Source of the DNA: a virus
Direction: 5' to 3' (one strand)
Length of the DNA stretch: 25,306 bases
Virus record (IMG/VR): IMGVR_UViG_3300032294_001477
Span: 1-25,306 of that record
Below, one piece after another: positions 7,859 to 15,401 of the stretch. Every line of letters starts with the position of its first letter. The stretch's first letter is position 1. The position numbers and the translations under genes were made by a program. The notes beneath the pieces were generated by a model, which was not told the DNA's origin, did not search any database, and saw nothing but the letters and a program-made list of their open reading frames with translations.

Positions 7859-7916
7859 CGCGCCGCCAAGCGCGGCGCGTGTCCTTTCAATGTGCGCGCC
7901 GCTTATCGCGGCGCGC
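7859..7916 (+). promoter_or_regulatory. Twin hairpins with the same stem between capsid and decoration genes
   Basis: Two perfect stem-loops stand in the 94-base gap after the capsid gene. The first pairs 7859-7866 (CGCGCCGC) with 7872-7879 around loop CAAGC. The second pairs 7894-7902 (GCGCGCCGC) with 7908-7916 around loop TTATC. The stem sequence is shared, so cross-pairing between the hairpins is also possible. Neither is followed by a long U-run, so complete intrinsic termination is unlikely. An mRNA stabiliser or partial attenuator that keeps capsid transcripts abundant fits better, as an inference. Confidence 0.6.
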
Positions 7917-7943
7917 CCTGCACTCTCACGAAAGACGAAGACA

Positions 7944-8276
7944 ATGGCGACCAACAAGATTCAGGACGGCTATATCGTCGAATATGCCGCGCCCTATGCC
8001 GTGACCTCCGGCCAGGGCGCATTGATCGGCGTTCGCTTCGGCGTCGCGCAGGCGACGCTTGGGAATGGCGAGCGCGGCAATTTCGAGCACGCGGGCGTGC
8101 ATCGCCTCACCAAGGCGACCGGCGAGGCGTGGACCGAGGGCGCGGCGCTGTTTTGGGACAACACAAACCGCCGCGTCACGACGACGTCGTCGGGCAATAC
8201 GCGCATCGGCACCGCCGCCGCCGCCGCCGCGTCCGGCGACACGCTCGGCAATGTGCTCCTTAACTGGTCTGCGTAA
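7944..8276 (+). CDS. DUF2190-type capsid decoration protein
   Basis: A 110-residue protein beginning MATNKIQDGYIVEYAAP. Family features of DUF2190 are visible in order: an N-terminal beta strand, SGQGALIGVRFGVA (about 21-34), a GVHRLTKATGEAWTEGAALFWD block (about 53-74, read as GVHRLTKATG and EGAALFWD), and a C-terminal GNVLLNW strand. DUF2190 proteins are trimeric beta-proteins that stud and stabilise capsids, analogous to lambda gpD, and the location right after the capsid gene fits. A run of six to seven Ala codons lies on a GCC/CCG microsatellite at about 8211-8231. The start at 7944 has only a weak purine-rich sequence upstream; an in-frame earlier start near 7890 would cover the second hairpin and looks non-coding. 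Confidence 0.85.
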   Translation: MATNKIQDGYIVEYAAPYAVTSGQGALIGVRFGVAQATLGNGERGNFEHAGVHRLTKATGEAWTEGAALFWDNTNRRVTTTSSGNTRIGTAAAAAASGDTLGNVLLNWSA

Positions 8277-8600
8277 GTGAGCAACGCTTTCGACGCCGCC
8301 GTGCAGACCATGCTCGGCGACGTTTTCACCCTGTTCGGCCGGGCGGCGGCCTATACGCCGCCCGGCGGGGCGCCTGCGCCCTGCATAGTGCTGCAGGATC
8401 GCGCCGACGACATGCCGACGCTGGGCGCCGAGCCCTTCGTCGCGTTTCAGAACGTGATCGAAGTGCGCGCCGCCGACGTCAACGCGCCCGAAAAGGGCGG
8501 CGAATTCGCGATTGGCGCGGCGCGTTTCAAGATCATGGCCGCCCCCCGTCGTCAGGATCCCGACCGTCTGGTCTGGACCTGTCTTTGTAATCCGCTTTAA
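8277..8600 (+). CDS. Head-tail joining protein (FII/attachment-like)
   Basis: A 107-residue protein with a GTG start immediately after the decoration gene stop (TAAGTG). It opens with an amphipathic helix, FDAAVQTMLGDVF, then small beta strands such as APCIVLQDRADD and FVAFQNVIEVRAADV, ending in LVWTCLCNPL. Small beta-rich proteins of 100-120 residues at this position in lambda-type modules are head-tail joining proteins that cap the connector (lambda gpFII is 117 residues). The assignment relies on size, predicted fold and gene order rather than a strong motif. The next gene overlaps its stop by one base. Confidence 0.6.
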   Translation: MSNAFDAAVQTMLGDVFTLFGRAAAYTPPGGAPAPCIVLQDRADDMPTLGAEPFVAFQNVIEVRAADVNAPEKGGEFAIGAARFKIMAAPRRQDPDRLVWTCLCNPL

Positions 8601-9259
8601 TGGCGATGCTGTCCGCATCCTTCGACCGTTCGCAGATCGGCCGCTCGATCGACGAGCAGGTGCGCGCGGCCTCGCGCCGCATGCGCGCGGCGACCGAGCA
8701 GGCCGGCCGCGAGCTTTTGCTCGAGCCGCTGCGCCAGGCGACGCGCCAGGCGTTCAATTCGCGCAAGCTGCCGACGACATGGCGCGGCGCGGTCTATCCC
8801 AAGAGCGAGACGACGACGCTTTCGCCCGCTTTCTTCGTGCATAGCAAGGCGCCCAAGATCATCGCGGCTTTTGACGCGGGCGCGACGATCCGCCCGCTGG
8901 GCGCGAAAAAATATCTCTGGATTCCAACCGAGAATGTGCCGCGCACGCCGGGCGGCGGGCGCATGAAACCGCGCGACGTCGTGGCGCGCGTCGGGCCTTT
9001 CATCTTTCGCCCGTTGCGCGGCGGCGGGCTGATCGCCCTTGCGGCGGGCGCGACGGCCCGCAAGCGCGCGCGACGGCGCGGGGCCAACGCCTCGGGCCGC
9101 GCCGGCGCGCTCAAGATCAGCCGCGGCGGCGCGCTGATCGCCTTTTTCATTCTCAAGCCGCAAGTGCAATTGAAAAAGCGGCTTGATCTCGCCTCGATCG
9201 CCGACCGCGCCGGGGCGTCCTATCGCGTCATTCTGGAGCGCGCGGCCAACGCCTCATGA
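8600..9259 (+). CDS. DUF6441-like phage connector/minor tail protein
   Basis: A 219-residue basic protein starting at an ATG that overlaps the previous stop (TAATG). A helical N-terminus (RRMRAATEQAGRELLLEPLR) is followed by LPTTWRGAVYP, then KYLWIPTENVPR (about 111-122), and a second half with ISRGGALIAFFIL and KPQVQLKKRLDL. These blocks match my recollection of the DUF6441 family found beside head-tail genes in alphaproteobacterial prophages. Its place corresponds to lambda gpZ, the tail completion protein, and that role is a reasonable inference. A highly basic stretch (ATARKRARRRGAN, about 155-167) may contact DNA or a partner. No enzymatic motif is visible. Confidence 0.6.
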   Translation: MAMLSASFDRSQIGRSIDEQVRAASRRMRAATEQAGRELLLEPLRQATRQAFNSRKLPTTWRGAVYPKSETTTLSPAFFVHSKAPKIIAAFDAGATIRPLGAKKYLWIPTENVPRTPGGGRMKPRDVVARVGPFIFRPLRGGGLIALAAGATARKRARRRGANASGRAGALKISRGGALIAFFILKPQVQLKKRLDLASIADRAGASYRVILERAANAS

Positions 9260-9714
9260 CTGAAACCGAAAAAGCCTTTGTCGCGCTCGCTGCGGCGCTC
9301 AACGCTTCCTCGGCCCTTCCTGCCGTGCGGCGCGACGTCGTTTTTGAGGATGTGCTCGACGATCTGTCGAGCGGCGGCGATAGTTTCGGCGCGGCGCTCA
9401 CTCTCGCGCATGGCGAGGCGGTCGAAACCGTGCGCCGCATCGGCGAGGGGCCGAACGCTTTCGAGCTGACGCGCGTCGCGGACGTCGAATGGATCGCCGC
9501 GGGCGATCCCGCCGACGCGCTGCAGACCTTTTTTGACGCCGGCGTCGAGGCCGTCTTTGCGGCGATCGAGGCCGACCCGACGCTCGGCGCAAATGTCGTG
9601 CGCGCCGAAATCGTCGAGCAGCCGGAAATTTCGCGCGAGGCCGCAGGCGGCCGCGCGGCGCTGATCGCGCGCATCCGCGTGCAAATGCTGTTCACTTCGC
9701 CGAGGGCCTATTGA
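9256..9714 (+). CDS. Tail terminator-like protein (gpU position)
   Basis: A 152-residue acidic protein that starts in an ATGA overlap with the previous gene. The sequence alternates helices and strands and ends with AALIARIRVQMLFTSPRAY, a terminal strand commonly seen in tail terminator proteins. Lying between the gpZ-like gene and the tail tube, it matches the place of lambda gpU, which stops tail tube polymerisation and joins tail to head. No sequence motif is decisive, so the role comes from order, size and shape. The next gene starts in a TGATG overlap. Confidence 0.5.
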   Translation: MTETEKAFVALAAALNASSALPAVRRDVVFEDVLDDLSSGGDSFGAALTLAHGEAVETVRRIGEGPNAFELTRVADVEWIAAGDPADALQTFFDAGVEAVFAAIEADPTLGANVVRAEIVEQPEISREAAGGRAALIARIRVQMLFTSPRAY

Positions 9715-9920
9715 TGACGCAGGAACCGACCAAACCCAAAGCCCCGCCGCCCATGGCGCCGCCGCCCGGCGCCGCCGCCGCGACCGGCTATCTGCTCGAC
9801 ACGGCGAGCGGCAAGGTTTTGCCAGACACGCCCGAGACGCGCGCCGCGCTCGGCGACCGCGCGCGCCCGGCCACGGATTTCGACGTCGGCGTCGCCGGCA
9901 TTATGAAGCGGGAGCGCTAA
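9714..9920 (+). CDS. Small Pro-rich hypothetical phage protein
   Basis: A 68-residue protein that I do not recognise. The first third is Pro/Ala/Lys-rich and disordered (PKAPPPMAPPPGAAAA). The remainder has YLLDTASGKVLPDTPETR and FDVGVAGIMKRER. The start at 9714 overlaps the previous stop as TGATG; a TTG at 9711 is also in frame. It sits between the tail-terminator-like gene and the tail tube and appears to be co-translated with them. A GGGAG near its 3' end serves as the ribosome-binding site of the next gene. It could be a minor structural peptide; nothing more can be said from sequence. Confidence 0.6.
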   Translation: MTQEPTKPKAPPPMAPPPGAAAATGYLLDTASGKVLPDTPETRAALGDRARPATDFDVGVAGIMKRER

Positions 9921-9923
9921 GAC

Positions 9924-10889
9924 ATGGGAACAAGTTCAATCGCCCTCGGGCAGCTTTCGCGCCTCGCCTTCGCCAATGAGCCTGGCGCCTATGGCGTCGC
10001 GGCCACGACCGGCTATCGTTACGCGTTTTACTACGCCGCAAGCCTGCGCGAGACAAAACCGATCGAGGCGGATCCCGTCATCGGCGCCGGCTATCACAAT
10101 TTCCGCGACGCGACGCCGCCTGCGCCCTCGCAAAGCGAGCATGGCGGGCAGATCACAGTGCCTGTCTGCCTCAATCAATTCGGCGACTGGCTGCGCATGA
10201 TCTTCGGCGCTCCGGCGACGTCCGGCTCGGTGAATTTCACGCATGTTTTTTCGTCCGGCGGGCTCATTCTGCCGACGAACACGATTGAAATGAATCCGAT
10301 CGCAAGCGACTTCCGGCAGCATGTCGGCCTCGCCGCGCGGTCGCTGCGCCTCGATCTTGCCGGCGGCAATGGCTTTCAGCGCGCCGAAATCGACATGCTG
10401 GGTTTTGGCGAAACGCTGCTGGGCTCCTCGGCGGCAGGAACGCCGACGGCGGCGCGCGCTTATGACCCGATCAAGGCGACCGGCGCCGCCGTGTTTCTCG
10501 GCGGGACGCAGATCGGCGTGCTGCTGTCGGCCAGCATCAATTACGAAACCGGCCTTATGCAGGATCGGTATATCGACGCGACGGATAAATTCGGCGCGGC
10601 CATTCTCGCCGAGCAGGCGCAGCTTTCTGGCGAGTTGCGCGTCCGATACACGGGGCCGACCTTCGACGCCGCCGCCGTCGCGGAAACCGATCAGGCGCTC
10701 GAAATCCGCATGATCAGAACCGTCAATAATTCGCTTGTGCTGGCCGCCCCCGCCGTGCGTCTCGGCCGCGCCGGCGTGCCGATCAGCGGGCCGGGCGGCA
10801 TTGAGCAGTCGATCCCGTTTCGCGCGGCGCAAACGTCGGGCGCGGCCATGTTCTCGGCGACGCTCAAAAACCAGATTGCGACTTACTGA
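9924..10889 (+). CDS. Major tail tube protein
   Basis: A 321-residue, Gly/Ala-rich, beta-strand-rich protein. It begins MGTSSIALGQLSRLAFANEP, with further blocks AYDPIKATGAAVFLGG and a late SGELRVRYTGPTF. This pattern resembles the Phage_tube_2-type tail tube family, in which an N-terminal domain forms the hexameric ring and a later domain decorates the outside. The gene follows the terminator-like gene and precedes the chaperone and tape measure, exactly where the tube gene (lambda gpV) stands. A GGGAG motif about 9 bases upstream of the ATG supports strong independent translation, as expected for an abundant protein. The stop overlaps the next start (TGATG). Confidence 0.8.
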   Translation: MGTSSIALGQLSRLAFANEPGAYGVAATTGYRYAFYYAASLRETKPIEADPVIGAGYHNFRDATPPAPSQSEHGGQITVPVCLNQFGDWLRMIFGAPATSGSVNFTHVFSSGGLILPTNTIEMNPIASDFRQHVGLAARSLRLDLAGGNGFQRAEIDMLGFGETLLGSSAAGTPTAARAYDPIKATGAAVFLGGTQIGVLLSASINYETGLMQDRYIDATDKFGAAILAEQAQLSGELRVRYTGPTFDAAAVAETDQALEIRMIRTVNNSLVLAAPAVRLGRAGVPISGPGGIEQSIPFRAAQTSGAAMFSATLKNQIATY

Positions 10890-11407
10890 TGATTAAGATC
10901 GGCAAGAGCAAGACGCAGCAACGTCTCGACCTCGGCGCCGGGGCGTATCTGCTTTATCGCACGGCGACGACGATCGACCATGAGGCGGGCTCCTCGGCGG
11001 CGCGCGCCTTTTTCCGCGCCGTGCGCGAGGGGCGCGAGTCGCTCGACCGGTTTGGCCTCTCGGTCGGGCCGATCGAGGAAATCCAGCTCGACGATTCCCT
11101 CGCCTTCGGCGTGTCTGAAATCGTGTCGCTCACCGAGATCGCGCTGCGCTGCGTCGCGAGTTGGGAAGGCGTCGCCGACGAAGAGGGCGCGCCGCTGCCG
11201 CTGGATCGCGCCAGCATGTGCGCGCTCTTGCAGGATGCGCGTTACTTTCAGCTTGTGCGCGACGAGCTGCTCGCGCCGCTGCATGTGCTGGCCGCCGAGG
11301 GAAACGCATACGCGCCCTCGCAGAATGGCGAAGCGGCGGGGGCGCCAAATATTGCGCAGGCTGCCGCGACGCCGGCCTCCCCTGCGCAACCGGGCGAAGG
11401 GGCCTAA
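10889..11407 (+). CDS. Tail assembly chaperone, zero-frame product (gpG-like)
   Basis: A 172-residue protein starting MIKIGKSKTQQRLDLGAGAY, translationally coupled to the tube gene. It is mostly helical, with an acidic centre (GPIEEIQLDDSLAF) and a Pro/Ala-rich disordered end (from about residue 140). Position between tail tube and tape measure is diagnostic for the lambda G/GT chaperones, which hold the tape measure in an extended form during tail assembly. The same mRNA region stays open in the -1 frame from before 11161 to 11673, and the downstream part of that frame looks like genuine protein, so this gene probably makes two products. No homology to lambda gpG is visible by eye; the call rests on order and the overlapping frame. 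Confidence 0.75.
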   Translation: MIKIGKSKTQQRLDLGAGAYLLYRTATTIDHEAGSSAARAFFRAVREGRESLDRFGLSVGPIEEIQLDDSLAFGVSEIVSLTEIALRCVASWEGVADEEGAPLPLDRASMCALLQDARYFQLVRDELLAPLHVLAAEGNAYAPSQNGEAAGAPNIAQAAATPASPAQPGEGA

Positions 11408-11673
11408 GCGGCAAATATTGTCCCGAGCATGAAAACGCGCCCGCGACGATCGCCGGCGCGCTTGCCCTGCAAATCGCGCAGGCTCCGGGCGTCGCCCGTT
11501 ATGCTGGCATGGCCGGCGCTTTCGTCGGCCTCGATTACGCCGCCGCGCTGGCCCTCGCGCCCGAGGGCGTCGAGATCGAAGACTTCAAGCAACTTCTTTT
11601 GCGCGCCGAGGCCGGATTGATCGCCGGGCTCGCGAAACTGACGGAAGACAAGCCGGATGGCGGCCAAGAATAG
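11341..11673 (+). CDS. -1 frame extension of tail chaperone (gpGT-like, DUF1799-like)
   Basis: This frame has no ATG, GTG or TTG in a useful place before the ATG at 11509, yet it looks coding well before that: GLSGKYCPEHENAP (about 11401-11442), then MAGAFVGLDYAAALAL and EIEDFKQLLLRAEAGLI. The CPE and GLDYAA blocks resemble DUF1799, a small phage family found between tail chaperone and tape measure. A -1 shift from the upstream gene would join them into about 261 residues. The G5 run at 11338-11342, with the zero-frame GGG codon at 11339, can re-pair perfectly one base back and is the best slip site I see. It is not a full X XXY YYZ heptamer. If shifting occurs there, the added segment carries C-x2-C and two further cysteines. 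Coordinates assume that site. Confidence 0.6.
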   Translation, partial: GAKYCAGCRDAGLPCATGRRGLSGKYCPEHENAPATIAGALALQIAQAPGVARYAGMAGAFVGLDYAAALALAPEGVEIEDFKQLLLRAEAGLIAGLAKLTEDKPDGGQE

Positions 11674-14065
11674 CGTCACGCTGCGCCTTGGAACCGAGGG
11701 CGCCGAGCAGGTCACGGCGAAGCTGCGCGAGATCGGCGAGACGGCGCAGCGCGAATTCACGCGCACGACGAAGGAAGTCGACCAAGCCGCGCGCAGTTTC
11801 GGCGCGCTGGAGCGTCGCCTCGATCCGCTCGCCAGGGCAAGCCATGACCTCGCCCGCGCGCAGGACGTGGCGGCGCGCGCCGTCGAGACGGGCGCGAAGT
11901 CGCACGCCGACGCGGCGCGGGTTATCGATCTCGCCGCCGAGCGTCATCGCCGCTTGACGCAGGGCCTCGGCGAAAACGCCAAAGCGACGGCGCTTGCGCG
12001 TCATGAGTGGGTCAATCTCGGCCGGCAAATGACCGACGTCGGAACGTCGCTGGCCGGCGGCGCGTCGCCTTTCATGGTTCTGACGCAGCAAGGCGGCCAG
12101 ATCGCCGACGTCTTCAGCTCTTCGCGCGGCGGCGCGGCGGCGGCTATGAAGGAATTTGGCGCGGCGGTTCTGTCTTACGCCCTGCATCCGGCGACGCTGC
12201 TTGCGGGAACGATCGCGACGCTTACGCTGGGCGCGCATAGCGCGGCCGGGCGTCTGGCCGAAATGGCCGACGCGGCGAAAATGTCCGGCCTTGAAGTGAA
12301 TGCGCTGATGGGCGGCAGCGTCATCGGCGCGCGCGTCGGGCTCGACGAGGAAAAATCGACGGCGGCCATGGCCAACGCCGGCGCGGAATTCGAAGCCTTC
12401 AAGCGCAACGAAGGCGCGGTCAAGCAGACGCTCGAAAAGCTGGGCGGCGATTTTCTCGCCGTCGCCGACAAGGCGCGCACGGCCGGGCAATTCATTGACG
12501 CGATCGGCGGCATCATTCGCAGCCTTCCCGTGACGGAAGGCATGGACCTGGCCGAGCGGCTGTTTGGAAAGGACGCCGGGCGGCGCTTCTTCGACGGGCT
12601 GCGCGACGGTTCGATTTCCATGTCGTCGCTCGCCAAGGCGTCGAGCGACGCAGGCAACGCGCTCGGCCCGGTCGCAAAGCATGCGCTCGACGTCAAGCGC
12701 GAGATCGCGGAAGCCAACGCCATCGCCGACACGAAGTTGCTCAAGACGTTCGGGCGGCTGGCCGACCCGATCACGCAATTGCAACTGCTGTGGGCCAACA
12801 TCAAGGGCAGCATTGCCGACGCCACCATGGCGGCCGGCGATTTCGTCGAAACAATTTCCATGGGCCGCATCCGCAACGATCTGCGCGACGGTCCTGAGAC
12901 TCTTGCGCGCGCCGGCGTCGGCCGGATGGCGCCGGTCGGCCTGCGCGGCGGCATGACGACCCAAGAGCATAACATGCTGTTGCGGAATAACCGCCTTGGC
13001 GGCCTCATGCCGATTACGCCGCTCATTCCAGACAACGCGCGCGACCTGCGCGATCGTCTGACGTCGGGCCAATTCAACGCGCCCAACATCGCGACATTGA
13101 GCGACGGCGAGTCGGCGGGTGAGTCCCGCGCCCGCTACGCGATGCGCGACGAGAAAATGAAGCCAATCAAGGCCGCCCGGCTGCCGCGCCTTCGCAGTCC
13201 GCGCGCCGAGCGCGACCCGATCGCCGACATGATCCGGTCGCTCGAGGAGGAGCGCGCGCTCGCCGAGGCCGATCTCTCGACGGCGACGGCCAGCAACGCC
13301 GAGCGCGAAAGGGCGCGCGCGCTCGTCGCGGCCGAAAACACGGCGCGGCGCGAAGGCGTGACGCTGAGCAATGAGCAGCGCGCCGCGATCGAGGGCGTCG
13401 TCGCCGCGACGCAAAACGCCAAAAGCAGCGCCGAGCTTCTCGCCTCCTCCTCGCGCGAGGTTCTGGACACGACGCGGGAAATCGCGCGCGAGACGCTGGG
13501 CGGCGTCGTCAACGCCCTGCGCCAGGGCAAGGATATGGGCGAGGCGCTCGCCGGCGTGCTCGATCGCGTTCTCGGGCGCCTCTTGTCGATCGCGACCGAC
13601 AAAACCGTCGACGCGCTGCTCGGCAAGGCGGGCGACGCAGGCGGCGGCATGCTCGGCGGCGGCATGATGGGCGGCGGCTTGTCAAAGCTCGTGAGCAGCT
13701 TCCTTCCCTTCGCCTCGGGCGGCGTCATGACGAGCGCGGGCGCGCTGCCCTTGCGCCAATATGCGACGGGCGGCGTCGCCAATTCGCCGCAAGTCGCCGT
13801 CTTCGGCGAGGGGCGGCAGCCTGAGGCTTATGTCCCTTTGCCCGATGGGCGGTCGATTCCTGTCTCGCTGCAGATGAAAAACAGCGCATCGGCCGCGCGC
13901 GGCGGCGTTATGCCAAAAATGACCTTTATCGACCAGTCGACCGGCGTCAACGTCACGCCCCGCATGAGCGACGGCGAGATTTTTCTGCTCATCGAGAATC
14001 GCATCGCGGCCAGCGAGCGGGCCGCGCCCGGAAAGCAGGCCCGCGCGCAAATGGCCGCCTTTTAA
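11657..14065 (+). CDS. Tail tape measure protein
   Basis: An 802-residue protein that starts inside the end of the chaperone extension. It opens with a helical, coiled-coil-prone region. HEWVNLGRQMTDVGTSLAGG and SPFMVLTQQGGQIADVF (about residues 115-155) are hallmark blocks of the lambda gpH-type tape measure family. Hydrophobic stretches follow (about 170-200), consistent with membrane passage during DNA ejection. A long helical middle is followed by a Gly-rich section (about 655-680). The C-terminal LPFASGGVMTSAGAL, YATGGVAN and FGEGRQPEAYVPLPDG blocks are typical tape-measure ends. Length sets tail length: at the usual 0.15 nm per residue, about 120 nm (estimate from family knowledge). The gene ends in a TAATG overlap with the next gene. 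Confidence 0.95.
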   Translation: MAAKNSVTLRLGTEGAEQVTAKLREIGETAQREFTRTTKEVDQAARSFGALERRLDPLARASHDLARAQDVAARAVETGAKSHADAARVIDLAAERHRRLTQGLGENAKATALARHEWVNLGRQMTDVGTSLAGGASPFMVLTQQGGQIADVFSSSRGGAAAAMKEFGAAVLSYALHPATLLAGTIATLTLGAHSAAGRLAEMADAAKMSGLEVNALMGGSVIGARVGLDEEKSTAAMANAGAEFEAFKRNEGAVKQTLEKLGGDFLAVADKARTAGQFIDAIGGIIRSLPVTEGMDLAERLFGKDAGRRFFDGLRDGSISMSSLAKASSDAGNALGPVAKHALDVKREIAEANAIADTKLLKTFGRLADPITQLQLLWANIKGSIADATMAAGDFVETISMGRIRNDLRDGPETLARAGVGRMAPVGLRGGMTTQEHNMLLRNNRLGGLMPITPLIPDNARDLRDRLTSGQFNAPNIATLSDGESAGESRARYAMRDEKMKPIKAARLPRLRSPRAERDPIADMIRSLEEERALAEADLSTATASNAERERARALVAAENTARREGVTLSNEQRAAIEGVVAATQNAKSSAELLASSSREVLDTTREIARETLGGVVNALRQGKDMGEALAGVLDRVLGRLLSIATDKTVDALLGKAGDAGGGMLGGGMMGGGLSKLVSSFLPFASGGVMTSAGALPLRQYATGGVANSPQVAVFGEGRQPEAYVPLPDGRSIPVSLQMKNSASAARGGVMPKMTFIDQSTGVNVTPRMSDGEIFLLIENRIAASERAAPGKQARAQMAAF

Positions 14066-14805
14066 TGGCGATTGATCCGACAATACCGTTCTGGCCGCGC
14101 GCGCTCGGCCCGAAAAGCGTGCAGCCCTTTATCGTCAACGGCGCCGCCTCAGGACCGCAGCCGCTCGCCGGCGTCGCGCAGACGGCGCAATCGTCGCTCG
14201 GCCATCTGCAAATCAAGCTGAGTAATGTGACTGTGCACGACGGCGCGCCAATCACCTCTTTCGGCAATTACGATAAGCTGCGCGTTTTTCGGGCGCTGTA
14301 TTTCGGGCATTTGTCGCAGGGCAAGCCGGTTTACATGCCGCTGTGGGATTGGGTGCGCGGCCCGCGCCGGCGCGCCGGACTGGCGCTATTCGGCCCAAGC
14401 GTCCCGCATAGCGACGGATCGGGCTTTTCTGACGGCTCGTTTCATATGCAGGGCACGGGCGACGCTGTTCTCGCGCTCGAGGCGGGCGCGGGGCATCGCG
14501 CGATCGTGATCGAGGCGACCTCGGCCGCCGTGCCGCAGGCGGGCGACTGGATCGGTCTCGACGATCGCGCGCATCAGGTTTACGGCGCATGGCCCGACGA
14601 AACCGGCGAATTTCCCAATCGCTGGACGCTTGCCATTAATCCGCCCGTGCGCGCGACCTTGGCGGCGGGCGAAAATGTCGAAGTCGCCGACCCGTTTTGC
14701 AAAATGCAGCTCGCCGATCGCGACCGCGTCAACGGGGCCGAAATCGACTTTAACCGCATGGGCCGCGTGTCTCTGACCTTCGTCGAAAGCAACTGGCTTC
14801 CCTGA
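14065..14805 (+). CDS. Distal tail protein-like (minor tail protein)
   Basis: A 246-residue beta-rich protein, start overlapping the tape measure stop. Aromatic-rich blocks such as PTIPFWPRALGPKSVQPF near the N-terminus, VYMPLWDWVRGPRRR (about 91-105) and a C-terminal RMGRVSLTFVESNWLP stand out. Immediately after the tape measure, siphoviruses encode the distal tail protein (Dit, or lambda gpM/gpL region), which forms the ring joining tube to tip. I recognise no specific family, so this is a positional call. The final strand with FVESNW resembles ends of other minor tail proteins. Confidence 0.55.
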   Translation: MAIDPTIPFWPRALGPKSVQPFIVNGAASGPQPLAGVAQTAQSSLGHLQIKLSNVTVHDGAPITSFGNYDKLRVFRALYFGHLSQGKPVYMPLWDWVRGPRRRAGLALFGPSVPHSDGSGFSDGSFHMQGTGDAVLALEAGAGHRAIVIEATSAAVPQAGDWIGLDDRAHQVYGAWPDETGEFPNRWTLAINPPVRATLAAGENVEVADPFCKMQLADRDRVNGAEIDFNRMGRVSLTFVESNWLP

Positions 14806-15401
14806 TGGGCTTTTACAGCGAAAGCGAAGTGGCGGCGCTTCGCGGCGGCGCGGCGACGCTGGCCGACGGCGCGGTCTTTCGCTTCGCCAGCGAGACGATC
14901 GCGCTCTGGCCCGGCGTCGGGCCGCTCGACGCAACAGCGCTCGGCGGGCCGGTGTTTCTCGGCGTCGGCGCTCTCGGCCGGATCTCCGCGATCGAGCTGG
15001 GAACGATCGCGGCGACGCAACAAGTCACTTTTGAGCTGTCCGCGCTCGATCCGCAGATTTTCGCCATTGCGCAAGATCAGCTCGCCGAAGTGCAGGGCCG
15101 GCGCGTCGAAATCTGGCGCATGGTTTTCGACCTTTCGCAGCCTGCGCGGGATAATGGGCTGATCGCCTGCCGCAAGCGCCGCACGCTGTTGATGGACAAG
15201 ATCACGACCAATGTGCAGCCGTCCGAAGGCGGGCCGGTGATGACGATCTCCGTCACGGCCGAGCCGATCCTTTCGGCAAAAAACCGCGCGGGCAATTCCT
15301 ACCTGACCGACGCCGAGCAACGCGCGCGCTATCCGGGCGACAAAATCCTCGAGCGCACGACCTTCGCCGCCGGCAAGCGCACGGTCTATTGGTTCTCATG
15401 A
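14805..15401 (+). CDS. Minor tail / tip hub protein
   Basis: A 198-residue protein whose start overlaps the previous stop (TGATG). The N-terminal FYSESEVAALRGGAATLADG leads into beta strands, including LGRISAIELGTIAATQQVTFELSALD (read as GRISAIELGT and QQVTFELSAL). The C-terminus contains YLTDAEQRARYPGDKILERT, a motif I associate with minor tail proteins next to tail tips, where a Thr-Asp-x-x-Gln stretch closes the last domain. It probably occupies the place of lambda gpL or GTA hub proteins between the Dit-like ring and the J-like protein. No cysteine cluster for an iron-sulphur cluster (as in lambda gpL) is evident. Function inferred. Confidence 0.55.
   Translation: MGFYSESEVAALRGGAATLADGAVFRFASETIALWPGVGPLDATALGGPVFLGVGALGRISAIELGTIAATQQVTFELSALDPQIFAIAQDQLAEVQGRRVEIWRMVFDLSQPARDNGLIACRKRRTLLMDKITTNVQPSEGGPVMTISVTAEPILSAKNRAGNSYLTDAEQRARYPGDKILERTTFAAGKRTVYWFS

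Noticed and set aside
11429-11620. ATG-started 63-codon frame overlapping the chaperone extension
   Set aside because: It lies in the zero frame after the chaperone stop and translates to an Arg/Ser/Pro-rich shadow, while the -1 frame carries the conserved-looking protein.
11585-13414. Minus-strand open frame of 609 codons opposite the tape measure
   Set aside because: Composition is dominated by Arg, Ala and Gly, with no recognisable domains, and it lies fully within a well-supported + strand gene.
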